Assembly: GCA_022266195.1 (NCBI GenBank)
Contig: WHVY01000001.1
Span: 19,778,001 to 19,842,000 of the forward strand
Direction of reading: 5' to 3'
DNA: 64,000 nucleotides
DNA from: Tetranychus cinnabarinus
Lineage: Eukaryota > Arthropoda > Arachnida > Trombidiformes > Tetranychidae
Made by a program: the position numbers and the translations under genes. Under the pieces are notes generated by a model that saw only the letters and a program-made list of their open reading frames with translations, did no database searches and was not told where the DNA came from. Shown here in pieces: positions 9,091-21,545 of the stretch (its first letter is position 1; every line of letters starts with the position of its first letter).

Positions 9091-10255
9091 TTAGCCTTTT
9101 GAAGCTATTGCCCATAATGAAATCTAATGGTTAGCCAATGAATGATGATTTTAGATGTTACCATTCTCGAGATATCGGCACGCAAAGTTTTTAGGTCAAT
9201 GTCCAAAAACAAAAGAACTATCGATGAATTGAAGAATATATTCAAGCCAGGTTGTGAGCAATCAATTTTTATGGGCTCATAATAAGTTTCAGCTCCATTA
9301 CTCCTACGGTCGCAGAAAGAGGTCGGTTTAATTGAAAATCGAACTGATCTGTTTTATTCTGGACACAAAATTTTATTTCTAAAAATAAGTGCATTTTCTT
9401 GTTGCAAATCAAAAGTTACATCAGCGAAATGAGTTTCACCAGAAAATCTGCTTTCATAATGCTATAATAGGCGTTCGAAGTTTCAACTTTGACCTCGATT
9501 TTATCGAAAACTATTGATCAGAGAAATCTTTTAATCGCACAAATGGACTCAGTTTTGATTTTCCTACAAACTTACAGAGTTAAAATCTGCAAGAAATCAA
9601 TTTTTACCCGTTTTTAGTCATTTTGCTTTCACTGTTTGTGTCAATTTGTGCATAAATGTTACAATTGTGTTTATTGCATCTTTTTAGTAACATTCTTTAT
9701 TGTTTTAACGAGGTACTAAGTGTACAAGATATGAAAGTCAAGTTTAGAGTTGAGACTTTACGGAGTTTAAGGACATCAGTTTATTGGTGCTGTTGGAAAG
9801 CTTTTTCGATCGATAGTTTTCGAGAAAATCGAGGTCAAGTTCGAAACTTTGGATGCCTTTTATACAATTATGGATACAGATCATTTCCTCAAACTCACTT
9901 TTTTAGTTTAATTTTCTATGGCCAACTATTAGAAGTGCATCTATTTTGAGAAATAAACTTTTCTGCTCAGAATAAAACAGATCATTTCGATTTTTAGCTA
10001 AATCGCTTGCATTCTTTGTCAAAAAGAGTTAGTGAGCTGAAATTCATTACTAGTTCATAAATTTTTTGTTACACATCGATGTTCGAACACTTTCTTCAAT
10101 TGTTGAACAGTTCTCTTGATTTTGGCCCTTTGACTAAAAACTTTGAGACTCAATATTGCGAGAACCTACAATCATCATTCTTTGACTAATTAGGGACTTT
10201 GCAATTGTTTATAATGTGATATGACTGAATACCAGAAAATTACTCGAAATAATTC
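9091..10255. repeat. Foldback-type dispersed repeat, right part
   Basis: The repeat resumes after the gypsy insertion. The first half (9091-9620) and the second half (about 9650-10240) are imperfect reverse complements of each other. The right boundary is a guess based on where similarity to 1290-1537 and 19540-19810 fades. The ATG-less reading frame at 9656-9949 is part of the repeat and is not treated as a gene. Confidence 0.7.
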
Positions 10256-10734
10256 TACTTTTATTGTACATTAAGCATTGATTTATAAAAACATTGGGTA
10301 AGGCAATAACACCAACCCAATATCTGAATATCTTAAAGAAATGTGTAAATAAATTTGTTTTCGGTAAACTTCATCTTATTAATAAGCGCTCGCAATTAAT
10401 TAATTTTTTTACAACACATTCTTGAAAAATTTAGCTCTATTTTGACGGTTGCATGGTGCCTGTAAGTCTAGTCTAACTGTCGCAATTAAATTTTGAAAAA
10501 TTAGTCCAAAACATTACTGTTCATACCTTATTACTTTACATCTTGCTAATTTTGTAAAATTGAAAGAAAGTAATTATAATAACATTATTTGTCTAAATTT
10601 CAGAAGTGATTTGTATTATTTTTGTTCAATCAGTTTGTACTTTAATAAGTTGGACTTGATGATCAAAACAAGGATTGTAAAAGTGTATTAATATTACAAA
10701 AGTTAAAGTTTGCAAGGAGTTTCATGAATTTCGA
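10256..10734. other. Intergenic, probably ESD copy 1 3' flank
   Basis: AT-rich sequence without a recognisable gene. The part nearest 10734 should contain the 3' UTR of the minus-strand gene. Confidence 0.4.
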
Positions 10735-11676
10735 TCAAGGATTCCAGTTCAACTCTTTCCTGTGATGAACAATGTGATCTTCAATGCAAGCTGCAACTAT
10801 ATCCATTCCATGAGCATAGCCAGACTTGAGACGGTAAGTAACAGATAGATTTTTAAACATGGCAGTTCTTAAAAACGCAGGAATCGAAAGAAAAGAGTCG
10901 AGTTCATCTTTTCCGCCCTAAATGAGAAAGAAAGGCATAAGAATAAAAGAAATAAAAGTTAAACAATGAACCAGAAAAGATTCCGTGAACAAGCAATTAC
11001 TTACATGATCAAAAAGAATGTGTCTATGTGGTCCAGTATAGTTAGCCGCCAAAACGCAAGGATCCCACAGTTTAAGTGCTTCATCAGCACCATCGCCAAA
11101 ATAAAACTTCATACATTCCATCAAAAGCGGACTCTGTCCAGGACTACAAATAGCCGAGAAAACAGAGATTGACTGAAACAAATCATGATGTCGAAGGGCA
11201 TAATTCAAAGCACCACAACCACCCATACTGTGACCAGCAATGCCACGTTTGTCTTGTAAAACGGGAAACTTGAATTCAACTAGAGGCATCAGTTCGTTCA
11301 TCACATAGGAATACATTTTGAACTGTTCATAAGCTGGTTCAGTTGCATCCAAATAGAAACCGAACTGAGCAAGATATTTTGATGAAACTCTCTTTTCCAT
11401 ATCACCCATTGGTACAGGTCGAGGTTCTGGAGCGACAAAGATCATCTCATTTTCCGCGGCGTACTTTTGGAAGCCCGTTTTCAACGCGAACTCACGGTCT
11501 TCAGTAGAAGCTCCAGCAAACCAATAGACAACGGGACATCGTTCACCTTTCACAGCTTTAGGGGGAAGGTAAATTGAAAATTCGTGATCATTCTTTAAGA
11601 ATCGACTGTAGTGTTGATAAGCTTTCTGGTATCCTCCATGGGATTTTAAGTCCCAAACCTCTTTCAGTTCACTCAT
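10735..11676 (-). CDS. ESD: S-formylglutathione hydrolase (esterase D), copy 1
   Basis: Hydrolyses S-formylglutathione to formate and glutathione, the second step of glutathione-dependent formaldehyde detoxification in the cytosol. Two exons: 11005-11676 (ATG at 11676) and 10735-10917. They join in phase 0 across an 87-bp intron with a GTAAGT donor and TAG acceptor, giving 284 aa, close to the human length of about 282. The catalytic Ser is S150 in GHSMGG. By family comparison the Asp is D228 (GGKDEL) and the His H260 (YAHGMD), both from exon 2. A tandem paralogue lies 1.65 kb upstream at 13328-14744. The start is shared by both copies (MSELKEVW). Confidence 0.95.
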
Positions 11677-13044
11677 GGTATTGACTGACGTTTTGGGTTT
11701 AAAATGAAATTATTTCAAATAACTTGAAATCAAAATGATTAATCATTGAAAACTGTCTCTGTTCAGTTTCGAAATAGACTCCCTTTAGATTCAGCCAACT
11801 CATTGATTAGTCTTGCTCAATATGTAATTTTCCGCATTAAAAATGGTTGACTATTCAAGGTTTAATTTCAGGCACTCATCAACGAGAGATTAAGCTAATT
11901 GTTTCCAATAGACAAAGAAGATAGTATCATGGCAGACAGACCAACTATTGTTCCTGTTGCTATCAAATTCACAAAAGTCGATATCGTTAATAACTGTAGG
12001 TAACTTTCCGTTGATTATTAAACTTGATCTATTAACTTTGAACATTAGCTTTTGTATAATAACAAAATTTCTGACCATTTTAATAGTGAGTTATGATTCA
12101 ATAGTAAAATATCCAACTTCGTTCTGTAACATAGTTTCATTATTTGAATATTTTTGCTTCCATTGCAACTTCAAGAGGTTCATTCGTTTTACATCATACG
12201 ATGAGAGGACAAGCATCTGAACATTTGTATTTCATCAGTCATTTCAGTCAATCATTTCCACCAACTCAGATTTATCTTAACATTAGGAGGTTTTTTTATC
12301 GTAACAGCTTTGAGTTTGTGAAATACGCACATGGAAGAATGTCTAGTTTCTTCAGTTCCTAATCAATGGTGTTGGACAAAAATCAACATAATGCAATTGC
12401 CAATTGTCCATTTCTTCACTGGTCACTATTTAAGAAGGCATTAATTTTGCATCAAATTTCATTTCAATTTTCTTTAGTATAATGCATACATTCAACTTCT
12501 GACCGTAGTTTGGCATTTTTGTCATGTAATGAGAACATGAAGTGAATAATTGGTTAACAGTTTTAGTGAGCTCTATTTGCTGTTTATTAAAAACTGAGAA
12601 ACTTAAAAACCTTTTACAGATTTATGCTTTACATGTAATGTCTATGCGAATTTTTAAGATTGTAATTAGTCTATAGATTCTGGTGTACATTTTGATGAGT
12701 CAGATATGAGAGTTTGTTCAAGTTCAGGTTAACAGAGTTAACAGTCTCCGCTTGGTGTGAAATAAGTCAACTGACAGCTTCTACAATTTCCCCGTTACTT
12801 CAATGTGCAATGATTTGACGAGTCCGCCAACTGTTTCAATGTTTATTTCAACCTTCCACCCACTTGATGAACCCACCGAATTTTCTTGATGCTCTGTTGC
12901 TTACACTGTAAGTCTTACAGTAAATGAACATCAAAATTTCCTGATTTCTCAATCATTTTGTCGAAAATTGAATCGAAGAGATAAATTATATCAATCGTAA
13001 TGCTAATAATGTTTTGAAGTGATTTATATCATTTTGTCTAATCA
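11677..13044. other. Intergenic between ESD copies
   Basis: Contains the upstream region of ESD copy 1. I see no supported gene; the ORFs on the plus strand near 11948-12362 have no recognisable similarity and no codon-like pattern. Confidence 0.4.
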
Positions 13045-13217
13045 GCAAGGCAAGGCAAAATCGAATGACGATTAGGTGAAATCGCATAATTTTTGGGAAA
13101 TGACAGTAATTTAAACAGATAAGCTCATCTTATCAGCCAATTATCAATACAAATACAGTCTAAAGGAAAAAGATTCAACGATTCTCCTAATTTTTAATCG
13201 ATTTTGCCTTGCCTTGC
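13045..13217. mobile_element. MITE-like inverted-repeat element
   Basis: A 173-bp sequence with perfect 20-bp terminal inverted repeats: 13045-13064 (GCAAGGCAAGGCAAAATCGA) and its reverse complement at 13198-13217. Similarity continues inward imperfectly for a few tens of bases. Both ends are flanked by TAATCA (13039-13044 and 13218-13223), which looks like a 6-bp target duplication. It has no coding capacity and lies just past the 3' end of ESD copy 2. Confidence 0.75.
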
Positions 13218-13327
13218 TAATCAGTTACTTTAAAAAGTTGGACTTGATAATCAACTAGGATTGTGAAAGTATTTAAAATATAATAAGAAGTTCAGGAGTT
13301 GTTAACATAATCTGAACAAAGTTATAA

Positions 13328-14744
13328 TCAAGGATTCCAATTCAATTCTTTCCTGTGATGGATAATGTGATCCTCAATGTAGGATGAAATTATCTCGATT
13401 CCATGAGTATAATCAGACCTAAGACGATAAGTAACAGATAAATTTTTATACATGGCGCTTTTCAAAAAATTAGGAGCCAAAACAAGGAAATCAAGTTCAT
13501 CTTTGCCGCCCTAGAATAGGAAGAAGACAAAAATATCAAAATTAATAACTAAAATTAAAGCAACATTTCGTAACTACTCTGTACGCGACCAATTGATAAA
13601 CAAGTTTCTGTTCCATGACACATTTTGTGTAGGAATGATAATTTTGACAGAGACTTCAGCTCAAAACTAAATAAGTATCAATGAATATTCAACAATACAA
13701 TGGTTTCAAGCATATGTATACTTTTGATAAGCGCCGTCTACTATATGTAAGAGGCTTAAGTACACCATTGGTAATATAGTAGACGGCGCTTATCAAAATA
13801 CAACTTAATACTGCATCAACAGATATTAATAAATATCATAAACAATGTTGTTTAATAGATCTGAGCTTCAAGAAAAGAAAGCTTAAAGAAAATCATTTGT
13901 GAATTTTAACTTCAGTTTAGTTTGATTGACCAAAGGTGCTGTTCATCTGTTGTACTCTTATCTCGTTCAATTATCCAAAATTGTAAACTCTTTATTGTCA
14001 TCTTCCATCATTAATGTCTAGTTTTAATTTACTGCGGTTGCAAGCAATTTCATTCAATCAATTACTCACATGATCAAAAAGGATGTGTCTATGTGGTCCT
14101 GTATAGTTGGCAGCCAAAACACAAGGATCGTATAATTTAGTAGCTTCTTCAGCACCTTCACCAAAATAATACTTCATCAATTCTTGGCCAATGGTACATT
14201 TACTGGGATTACAAACAGCTGAGAAAACCGAGATCGACTGGAACAAATCATGATGTCGTAGACCCAAATTCAATGCTCCCATCCCACCCATACTGTGACC
14301 AGCAATGCCACGTTTGTCTTGTAAAACGGGAAACTTGAATTCAACTAGAGGCATCAGCTCATCCATCACATAGGAATACATTTTAAACTGTTCATCATAA
14401 GGTGGTTCAGTTGCATCCAAATAGAAGCCAAACTGGACAAAATATTTGGACGATATTTCCTTTGCCATATCATTCAATGGTAAAGGTCTGGGTTCTGGAG
14501 CGACAACAATAATTTCATTTTCAGAGGCATACTTTTGGAAACCCGATTTCAACATGAATTCTCGGTCATCTGAAGCAGCTCCAGTAAGCCAGTAGACAAC
14601 AGGACATCGTTCACCTTTCACAGCTTTAGGAGGAAGATAAATTGAAAATTCATGAGTATTCTTCAAAAATCGACTGTGATGTTGATAAGCTTTCTGGTAT
14701 CCTTCATGGGATTTAAAGTTCCAAACCTCTTTCAATTCACTCAT
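13328..14744 (-). CDS. ESD: S-formylglutathione hydrolase (esterase D), copy 2
   Basis: Tandem paralogue of the gene at 10735-11676, same strand and same intron position. Exons are 14070-14744 (ATG at 14744) and 13328-13510, phase 0, GTGAGT donor and TAG acceptor, 285 aa. Active-site residues are conserved: S151 in GHSMGG, D229 in GGKDEL, H261 in YTHGIE. It has one residue more than copy 1 in the ATEPPYDEQF stretch. The intron is 559 bp, against 87 bp in copy 1, and carries a perfect hairpin (13722-13798). Both copies look functional. Whether they differ in substrate or expression cannot be told from sequence. Confidence 0.95.
13722..13798. repeat. Perfect 25-bp hairpin in ESD copy 2 intron
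   Basis: Arms 13722-13746 and 13774-13798 are exact reverse complements over 25 bp, with a 27-nt loop. The arms include AAGCGCCGTCTACTATAT. It may be a tiny MITE with a TAC or TA duplication at its ends, or a structured RNA. It has no coding capacity. Confidence 0.85.
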
Positions 14745-15917
14745 GATGTTGACAAACTGATTTAGTTTGAGTTGAAAATGAAGTGGTACAGCTTAACTTT
14801 AAATAAAAATGATTAATCGTCAATAAAACTTGAATTTCTTGTTTTTTATCTAACTTTCGGTTGACATTGCTGCATATGTAATCTTTCCAATTGAAAATGC
14901 TTAACCATCCAATGTTTAATTGTTATCGGGCTAAAAACCAGAGATTAAACCAATTGTTTTCATTAGACAATGAGTGTAACACCAATACAGACGTATCAAT
15001 AAGCTATTGTTGATATAATCAGATACAAAAAACTGATATTGCCAATAATAGGTTATCTTCCTTTGATTTAATTGCTAAATAATTATTAAATAGACTAGAC
15101 TGGATCTTTCAACTTTGAACTTTCATTTCAATTTTCTTCATGTTTAGTAAAAAGACCAGAATATGTGTGTCTTCAATTTTCATCTCCTTAACACAAAAAA
15201 TCGAGAAAAATCGCAACAAGTGAGGTACTTCCCTTGTCAGATCAGTTTCATTATTCATATGAATTGCTTAATTTTTCATTGTAACTTTTATTCAATGTAA
15301 TCTTCAATCCTTTACTCATCAAAAATAGTCTACAACATGTTTTTTGATATGGAATGTATTGAGTTAATTATCTTTTTATCATTTCTGGTTATACAATTGT
15401 GAGAATACAATCCATCAATGATAACTCTAGCTAGTGCTTTTCAACTCAATTAAAATCAATTTCCTGTTTAATTTTTTAATAATTCAAACGAACAATCAAA
15501 CAATCATTTTTCCGATTGATATTTGAAAGCAGATAAATTCAAACTAAACCAATGGTTACAATTAAAACTATTAGTACAGTCGACCTGGTCCTTGATGACA
15601 TTTGGAAATCACATCTGTATTCAAATTAAAACATTTGCAGCCATTGAGCACTAATTTTAAAGCATGATATAGATTTGTGCTGAATTGCTAAAAACTGAAC
15701 GTGAATTCAATGTGTCATGGTAAATGGCATTTAATGTATAAGGCGTTAATCGGGATTCAAAAATAAACAAGCAATATCAAGATTGAAGATGAAAAGATAG
15801 AGTGAGATTTAGGAAGAGAAGGAGACAATGAGACAATGAGAAACAGAGATTGTTAAACAAAAGGACTTTCCTTTGTGCTTTTAAGTGAATTCACTTTTCA
15901 CTCTCAACGTGATTATA
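14745..15917. other. Divergent intergenic region
   Basis: Lies between the 5' ends of ESD copy 2 (minus) and the carboxypeptidase (plus) and must hold both promoters. I see no clear TATA box, gene or repeat. Confidence 0.4.
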
Positions 15918-17337
15918 ATGTATCGATTTGTTAATTTGTTTTTAATTATCGTTGCCATAAATTTTTATGGCAATGTTCAATGTTCGTCCAGCAAGGAAGG
16001 ACTTTTATTGACACCTTTAATTAAGGCTGGCCGAATTGCCGAGGCTCGTTCATCGGCTAGAGTTGTTTTGCCAAATGCTCCTCAAGTTGAAAGTTACTCT
16101 GGATACTTGACTGTCAATAAAGAAACTGGAAGCAATCTTTTCTTTTGGTTTTTCCCATCAAAGGTAAGGTTATTAACTCATTTATCAGCTAAATTATTCT
16201 TAAGAAATTTAATTTCCTTGTTTATTACAGAATAGCTCAGTTCCAGTCGCACTTTGGCTACAAGGAGGACCAGGTGCTGCATCAACTTATGCACTGTTTA
16301 ATGAAAATGGACCCTTCAAAGTTGAATCTGATTTGACTCTAACCCTTAGACAATATCCTTGGACTGATATTTTCTCATATCTTTACATTGACCAGCCAGC
16401 TGGTACTGGATTCTCCTACACTGAAAATGAAGCTGGTTATGTCAAGAACCAAGAAGAAGTTGGCCGTGACCTGTATGAAGCTTTGTTACAGTTTTATGCC
16501 CTTTTCCCAGAATGGCGTCCAAATGATTTTTACGTCACTGGTGAATCATATGCTGGTAAATATGTTCCCGCTATTGCTTACAAGCTGCATCAAGAACGTG
16601 AATCATCCGGTATCAATTTGAAAGGAGTTGCAATTGGTAATGGTCTAGTTGATGGTGGCCTGATGTTCAGATACTCTGACATTTTATATCAAACAGGCTT
16701 ATTTGATTCTCATCAAGCACAAAAAGGACGAGCGATTGAGAAGGAGATTCGTAAAGCTGCACGAGAGAAGAGGTGGCGAGATTGCTTCTATTTACAAGAT
16801 CATCTTTTAGCCGGAGATCGAGTCCCATCATTCTTTACCAATGTAACAGGAATAACTAATTATTTCAATTCATTATTAACCGTTAATCCAGTTGATACTA
16901 CATACTCTGATAAATATTTGGCTCAAGAAGCTGTCCGAGAAGCTATTCATGTTGGAAACCGGACTGTTGATCCTGGAGATCAAGTGTATAATCATTTAAT
17001 AGATGATTTCTGTCAATCAGTTGCTCCTTGGTTAGAGGCTTTGATGGACAATGACTACGAAGTTTTACTTTACAGTGGTTCACTTGACATTGTTGTTGGT
17101 GCCACTTGCACTGAAACCTTGATTAATACCTTAAGATGGAAAGGTGCTGCAGGATACAGTAAAACAGATAGGAAAATTTGGAGACTCGATGGTGAATCTG
17201 TTGAGGTACAAGGTTTTATAACTTCTTTCAAGAATTTCCATTATGTCGTAGTTCGTGGTGCTGGTCATATGGTTCCTCATGATCAACCTAAAGCTGCTTT
17301 TGAAATGATTACTAAATTTATCGAACGAAAGCTCTAA
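15918..17337 (+). CDS. Secreted serine carboxypeptidase (S10 family, CPVL-like)
   Basis: Removes C-terminal residues from peptides, typically in lysosomes or the extracellular or gut compartment. Exon 1 15918-16163 and exon 2 16231-17337 join in phase 0 across a 67-bp intron, giving 450 aa. ATG at 15918 is chosen because the frame opens upstream only from a GTG, and the N-terminus (MYRFVNLFLIIVAINFYG) is then a good signal peptide. S10 landmarks: substrate-binding WLQGGPGAAS, catalytic S188 in GESYAGKYVP, D368 in YSGSLDIVVG, H428 in GAGHMVPHDQP. AATAAA at 17434-17439 is the likely polyadenylation signal. Length and motifs fit the vitellogenic-like carboxypeptidase branch; exact orthology is not claimed. 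Confidence 0.93.
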
Positions 17338-18164
17338 AATGATCTATAATCACGCCATTGTGATGCACAATTGTTATTAATAGATGACAACTCGATGATA
17401 AAAAGATGAAAATTGTTACAAACATTATACTGAAATAAATATCGATTAAAATTTAAAACAAAAATTGTGTATTTATTTTTATCAAATATAATGTTGAATC
17501 ATTTCATTATTTAAATTTTATATGAAAAAGAACCCAAAATTCCAAGAGCTATTCAGAAAATCAACAAATTTATGCGCCAAGCTCAAATGATTAGTATTTC
17601 ATACCAGGATAAATCATCCTTCAACCTTTAACCAGTCATTTTTATAAAGAAATTTGAAACTGCATACAATGAAATCTTCATATCTTGATATTTATTATCA
17701 AAAGAACAGGAACTTATTGTTTCTTGTGACTGTGGATAATATTGTATAATACTGATGAAAATCATATTCACATAGTATATTTGATTTTATGCCAGCTCTT
17801 TCAAAGCTAATGGATTGAAAATAACATCAGATTTCATTTTGGTTTGATCTTCATCATAATGATCTTAATTGTTTGCTAACAAGTGCTTTTGAGTGTTTTG
17901 TGTACTTCAATTGCAAAACATCACATTCTATGTATGGACAACAAAAGCCTCTTCAATTCAAAGATATTTAATGATACTTGAAATGAATTTGGATGAAATT
18001 AGATGAATAAAATAGCAAAACAAAATAACAGCTAGTTTGGAATGATTTAGATCGTATTTCAACTAATCTGAGGCAAACAGTTAACTTCATTTGATATTTC
18101 TTGTTTCAAATTTTCTCCACTAAAATCTCAAGTGTAAATCTCAAGTTGAAGTAAAAATTTTGTT
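17338..18164. other. Carboxypeptidase 3' flank, no gene seen
   Basis: AT-rich; contains the 3' UTR end and nothing else that I can support. Confidence 0.4.
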
Positions 18165-21100
18165 GGACTCTCAGTCCATAAAAATTGATTGCTCACATCC
18201 TGCCTCGAATATTTTTTTCAATTCATCGATAACTCTCTTGATTTTGGACATTGACCTAAAAACTTTGAGACTCGATATCTCGAGAATGATAGCACCTAAA
18301 ATCATAATTCATTGGCTAATCATTTGATTTCATTATTAACAATAATATAAAAAGACTAATTAATGTAGAAATCTGAACTAATTCATGTGATATGGAATAT
18401 TCTACTATACATCATAAGTATTAATAACTATCTACCGTTGTTAAGTCAGTATCAAATAAGACAACCTAACTAATATAATGTTATAACTTTTTTTGTTGCT
18501 CCTTGAATTATCTGAAATTTAGACATATCCTAGCTCATGCTGAGATCGCATGATTAGTCAATCAATGATGACTGTAGCTGCTACCATATTGGATCTCGAA
18601 GTACTTTAAGTTGATGGCCAAAATCGAGCGATCAATGAATAAATTGAAGAAATTGTTAGATCGTTGATGTGTACTATCAAAATTTATGAACTACTAATAA
18701 AGTTCAGTTCTCTAACTTTTTTTCCACAGAAATTGATCGATTTAACTGAAAATCGAAATGATCTGTTTTATTCTGAGCAGAAAAGTTTATTTCTCAAAAT
18801 AGATGCACTTCTAATAGTTGGCTATCGAAAGTTAAACTAAAAAAGTGAGTTTGAGGAAATAATCTGTATCCATAACTGCATAAAAGGCATTCAAAGTTTC
18901 AAAGTTTCAAATTTTCTCGAAAACTATCGATCGAAAAAGCTTTCCAACAGCACCAATAAACTGATGTCCTTAAACTCCGTAAAGTCCCAACTCTTAATTT
19001 GATTGTCACATCTTCTACACTAATTACTTCGTTAAAACAATAAAGAATGTAGCTAAAAAGACACAATAAACACAGTTGTAACATTTATGCACATTTTTGC
19101 ACAAATTGACACAAACAAAGAAAGAAAAATGGGCAAAAACGGGTAAAAATTGGTTCGGTTCAGATTTAAACTCTGTAGGTTTGTAGAAAAATCAAAACTG
19201 AGTCCATTTGTGCGATTAAAAGATTTCTTTGATCAATAGTTTTCGAGATAATCGACGTTAAAGTTGAAACTTCGAACGCCTATTATAGCATTATGAAAGC
19301 AGATTTTTAGGTGAAACTCATTTTTCTGGTGTAAATTTCGATTCGCAACCAGAAAATGCATTTATTTTGAGAAATAAACTTTTCTTCTCAGAATAAAACG
19401 GATAAGTTCGATTCTCAATTAAACCGACAAATTTCTTCGACCGTAGGAGTAATGGAGCTGAAACTTATTATGAGCCCATAAAAATTGATGGTACATATCG
19501 ACGATCTTGAACTTTGTTCAATTTATCGATTGATCGCTCGATTTTGGCCATTAACCTAAAAAACTTCGAGACTCAATATTTCGAGAATGGTTGCAGGTAC
19601 AGTCATCATTCATTGACCAATCATACGATCTTATTATGTGCTATGGTATACCGAAATTTCAGATAATTCAAGGAACCACAAAAAATGTTATAACATTATA
19701 TTAATTAAGTTGTCAGAATTGATATTACCTTAACAAAGGTAGATGGTTACTTGCGATGTGTTGAATAATATTTCACATCAAATGAATTAGTTCAGATTTC
19801 TACGTTAATTAGCCTTTTGAAGTTATTGCCCATAATGAAATCTAATGGTTAGCCAGAGAATGATGATTTTAGATGTTACCATTCTGGAGATATCGGGACG
19901 CAAAGTTTTTAGGTCAATGTCCAAAAACAAAAGAACTATCGATGAATTGAAGAATATATTCAAGCCAGGTTGTGAGCAATCAATTTTTATGGACTCATAA
20001 TAAGTTTCAGCTCCATTACTCCTACGGTCGCAGAAAGAGGTCGGTTTAATTAAAAATCGAACTGATCTGTTTAATTCTGGACACAAAATTTTATTTCTAA
20101 AAATAAGTGCATTTTCTTGTTGCAAATCAAAAGTTACATCAGCGAAATGAGTTTCACCAGAAAATCTGCTTTCATAATGCTATAAAAGACGTTCGAAGTT
20201 TCAACTTTGACCTCGATTTTATCGAAAACTATTGATCAGAGAAATCTTTTAATCGCACAAATGGACTCAGTTTTGATTTTCCTACAAACTTACAGAGTTC
20301 AAATCTGCAAGAAATCAATTTTTACCCGTTTTTAGTCATTTTGCTTTCATCGTTTGTGTCAATTTGTGCAAAAATGTGCATAAATGTTACAATTGTGTTT
20401 ATTGTATCTTTTTAGTAACATTCTTTATTGTTTTAACGAAGTAATTAGTGTAGAAGATGTGACAATCAAATTAAGAGTTGGGACTCTGCAGAGTTTAGGG
20501 ACATAAGTTTATTGCTGCTATTAGAAACCTTTTCCGATCGCTAGTTTGCAAGAAAATCGAGGTTGAGTTCGAAACTTTGAATGCCTTTTATACAATTATG
20601 GATACAGATTATTTCCTCAAACTCACTTTTCTAGTGTAACTTTCGATGGCCAACAAGAATTGGCTTTTATTTTGAGAAATAAACTTTTCTGTTTCTGCAT
20701 AACAGACCATTTCGTCTTTCGTCTTTCGCTCAAAATAAATGCATTTTCTGGTTGCGAATCGAAATTTACACCAGAAAAATGAGTTTCACCTAAAAATCTG
20801 CTTTCATAATGCTATAATAGGCGTTCGAAGTTTCAACTTTAACGTCGATTATCTCGAAAACTATTGATCAAAGAAATCTTTTAATCGCACAAATGGACTC
20901 AGTTTTGATTTTTCTACAAACCTACAGAGTTTAAATCTGAACCGAACCAATTTTTACCCGTTTTTGCCCATTTTTCTTTCTTTGTTTGTGTCAATTTGTG
21001 CAAAAATGTGCATAAATGTTACAACTGTGTTTATTGTGTCTTTTTAGTTACATTCTTCATTGTTTTAACGAAGTACTAAGTGTACAAGATGTGACAATCA

Positions 21101-21545
21101 AATTAAGAGTTGGGACTCTGCAGAGTTTAGGGACATAAGTTTATTGCTGCTATTAGAAACCTTTTCCGATCGCTAGTTTGCAAGAAAATCGAGGTTGAGT
21201 TCGAAACTTTGAATGCCTTTTATACAATTATGGATACAGATTATTTCCTCAAACTCACTATTCTAGTGCAACTTTCGATGGTCAACAAGAATTGGCTTTT
21301 ATTTTGAGAAATAAACTTTTCTGTTTCTGCATAACAGACCATTTCGTCTTTCGTTTAAATCTGTCAACTGATCTGTTTTAAAGGAAGCAGAAAGTTTTAT
21401 TTCTTCAAATAAGTGCATTTTCTGGTTGCAAATAAAAAGTTACATCAGTGAAATGAGTTTCAACAAAAAATCTTCTTTCATAATTGTATAAAAAGCGATC
21501 TACGTTTCAACTTCGTACTCGATTTTCTCGAAAACTGTCATTCAG
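18165..21545. repeat. Foldback repeat cluster with 1.8-kb palindrome
   Basis: Alternating inverted and direct arms of the same family as 1-1537. About 18165-19070 is the reverse complement of about 19090-19995, a palindrome centred near 19080. From 19801 a direct unit starts (AGCCTTTTGAAG, as at 9092), and about 20461-20730 is repeated almost exactly at 21093-21353 with a 632-bp period. Sequence 19540-19815 is the uninterrupted equivalent of the retrotransposon target site. Reading frames such as 18899-19084 on the minus strand are repeat sequence, not genes. Confidence 0.8.

Noticed and set aside
9656..9949. 97-codon frame in the foldback repeat, with a homologous frame at 18899-19084 on the other strand
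   Set aside because: The similarity is due to the repeat itself; other copies break the frame and no protein family is recognised.
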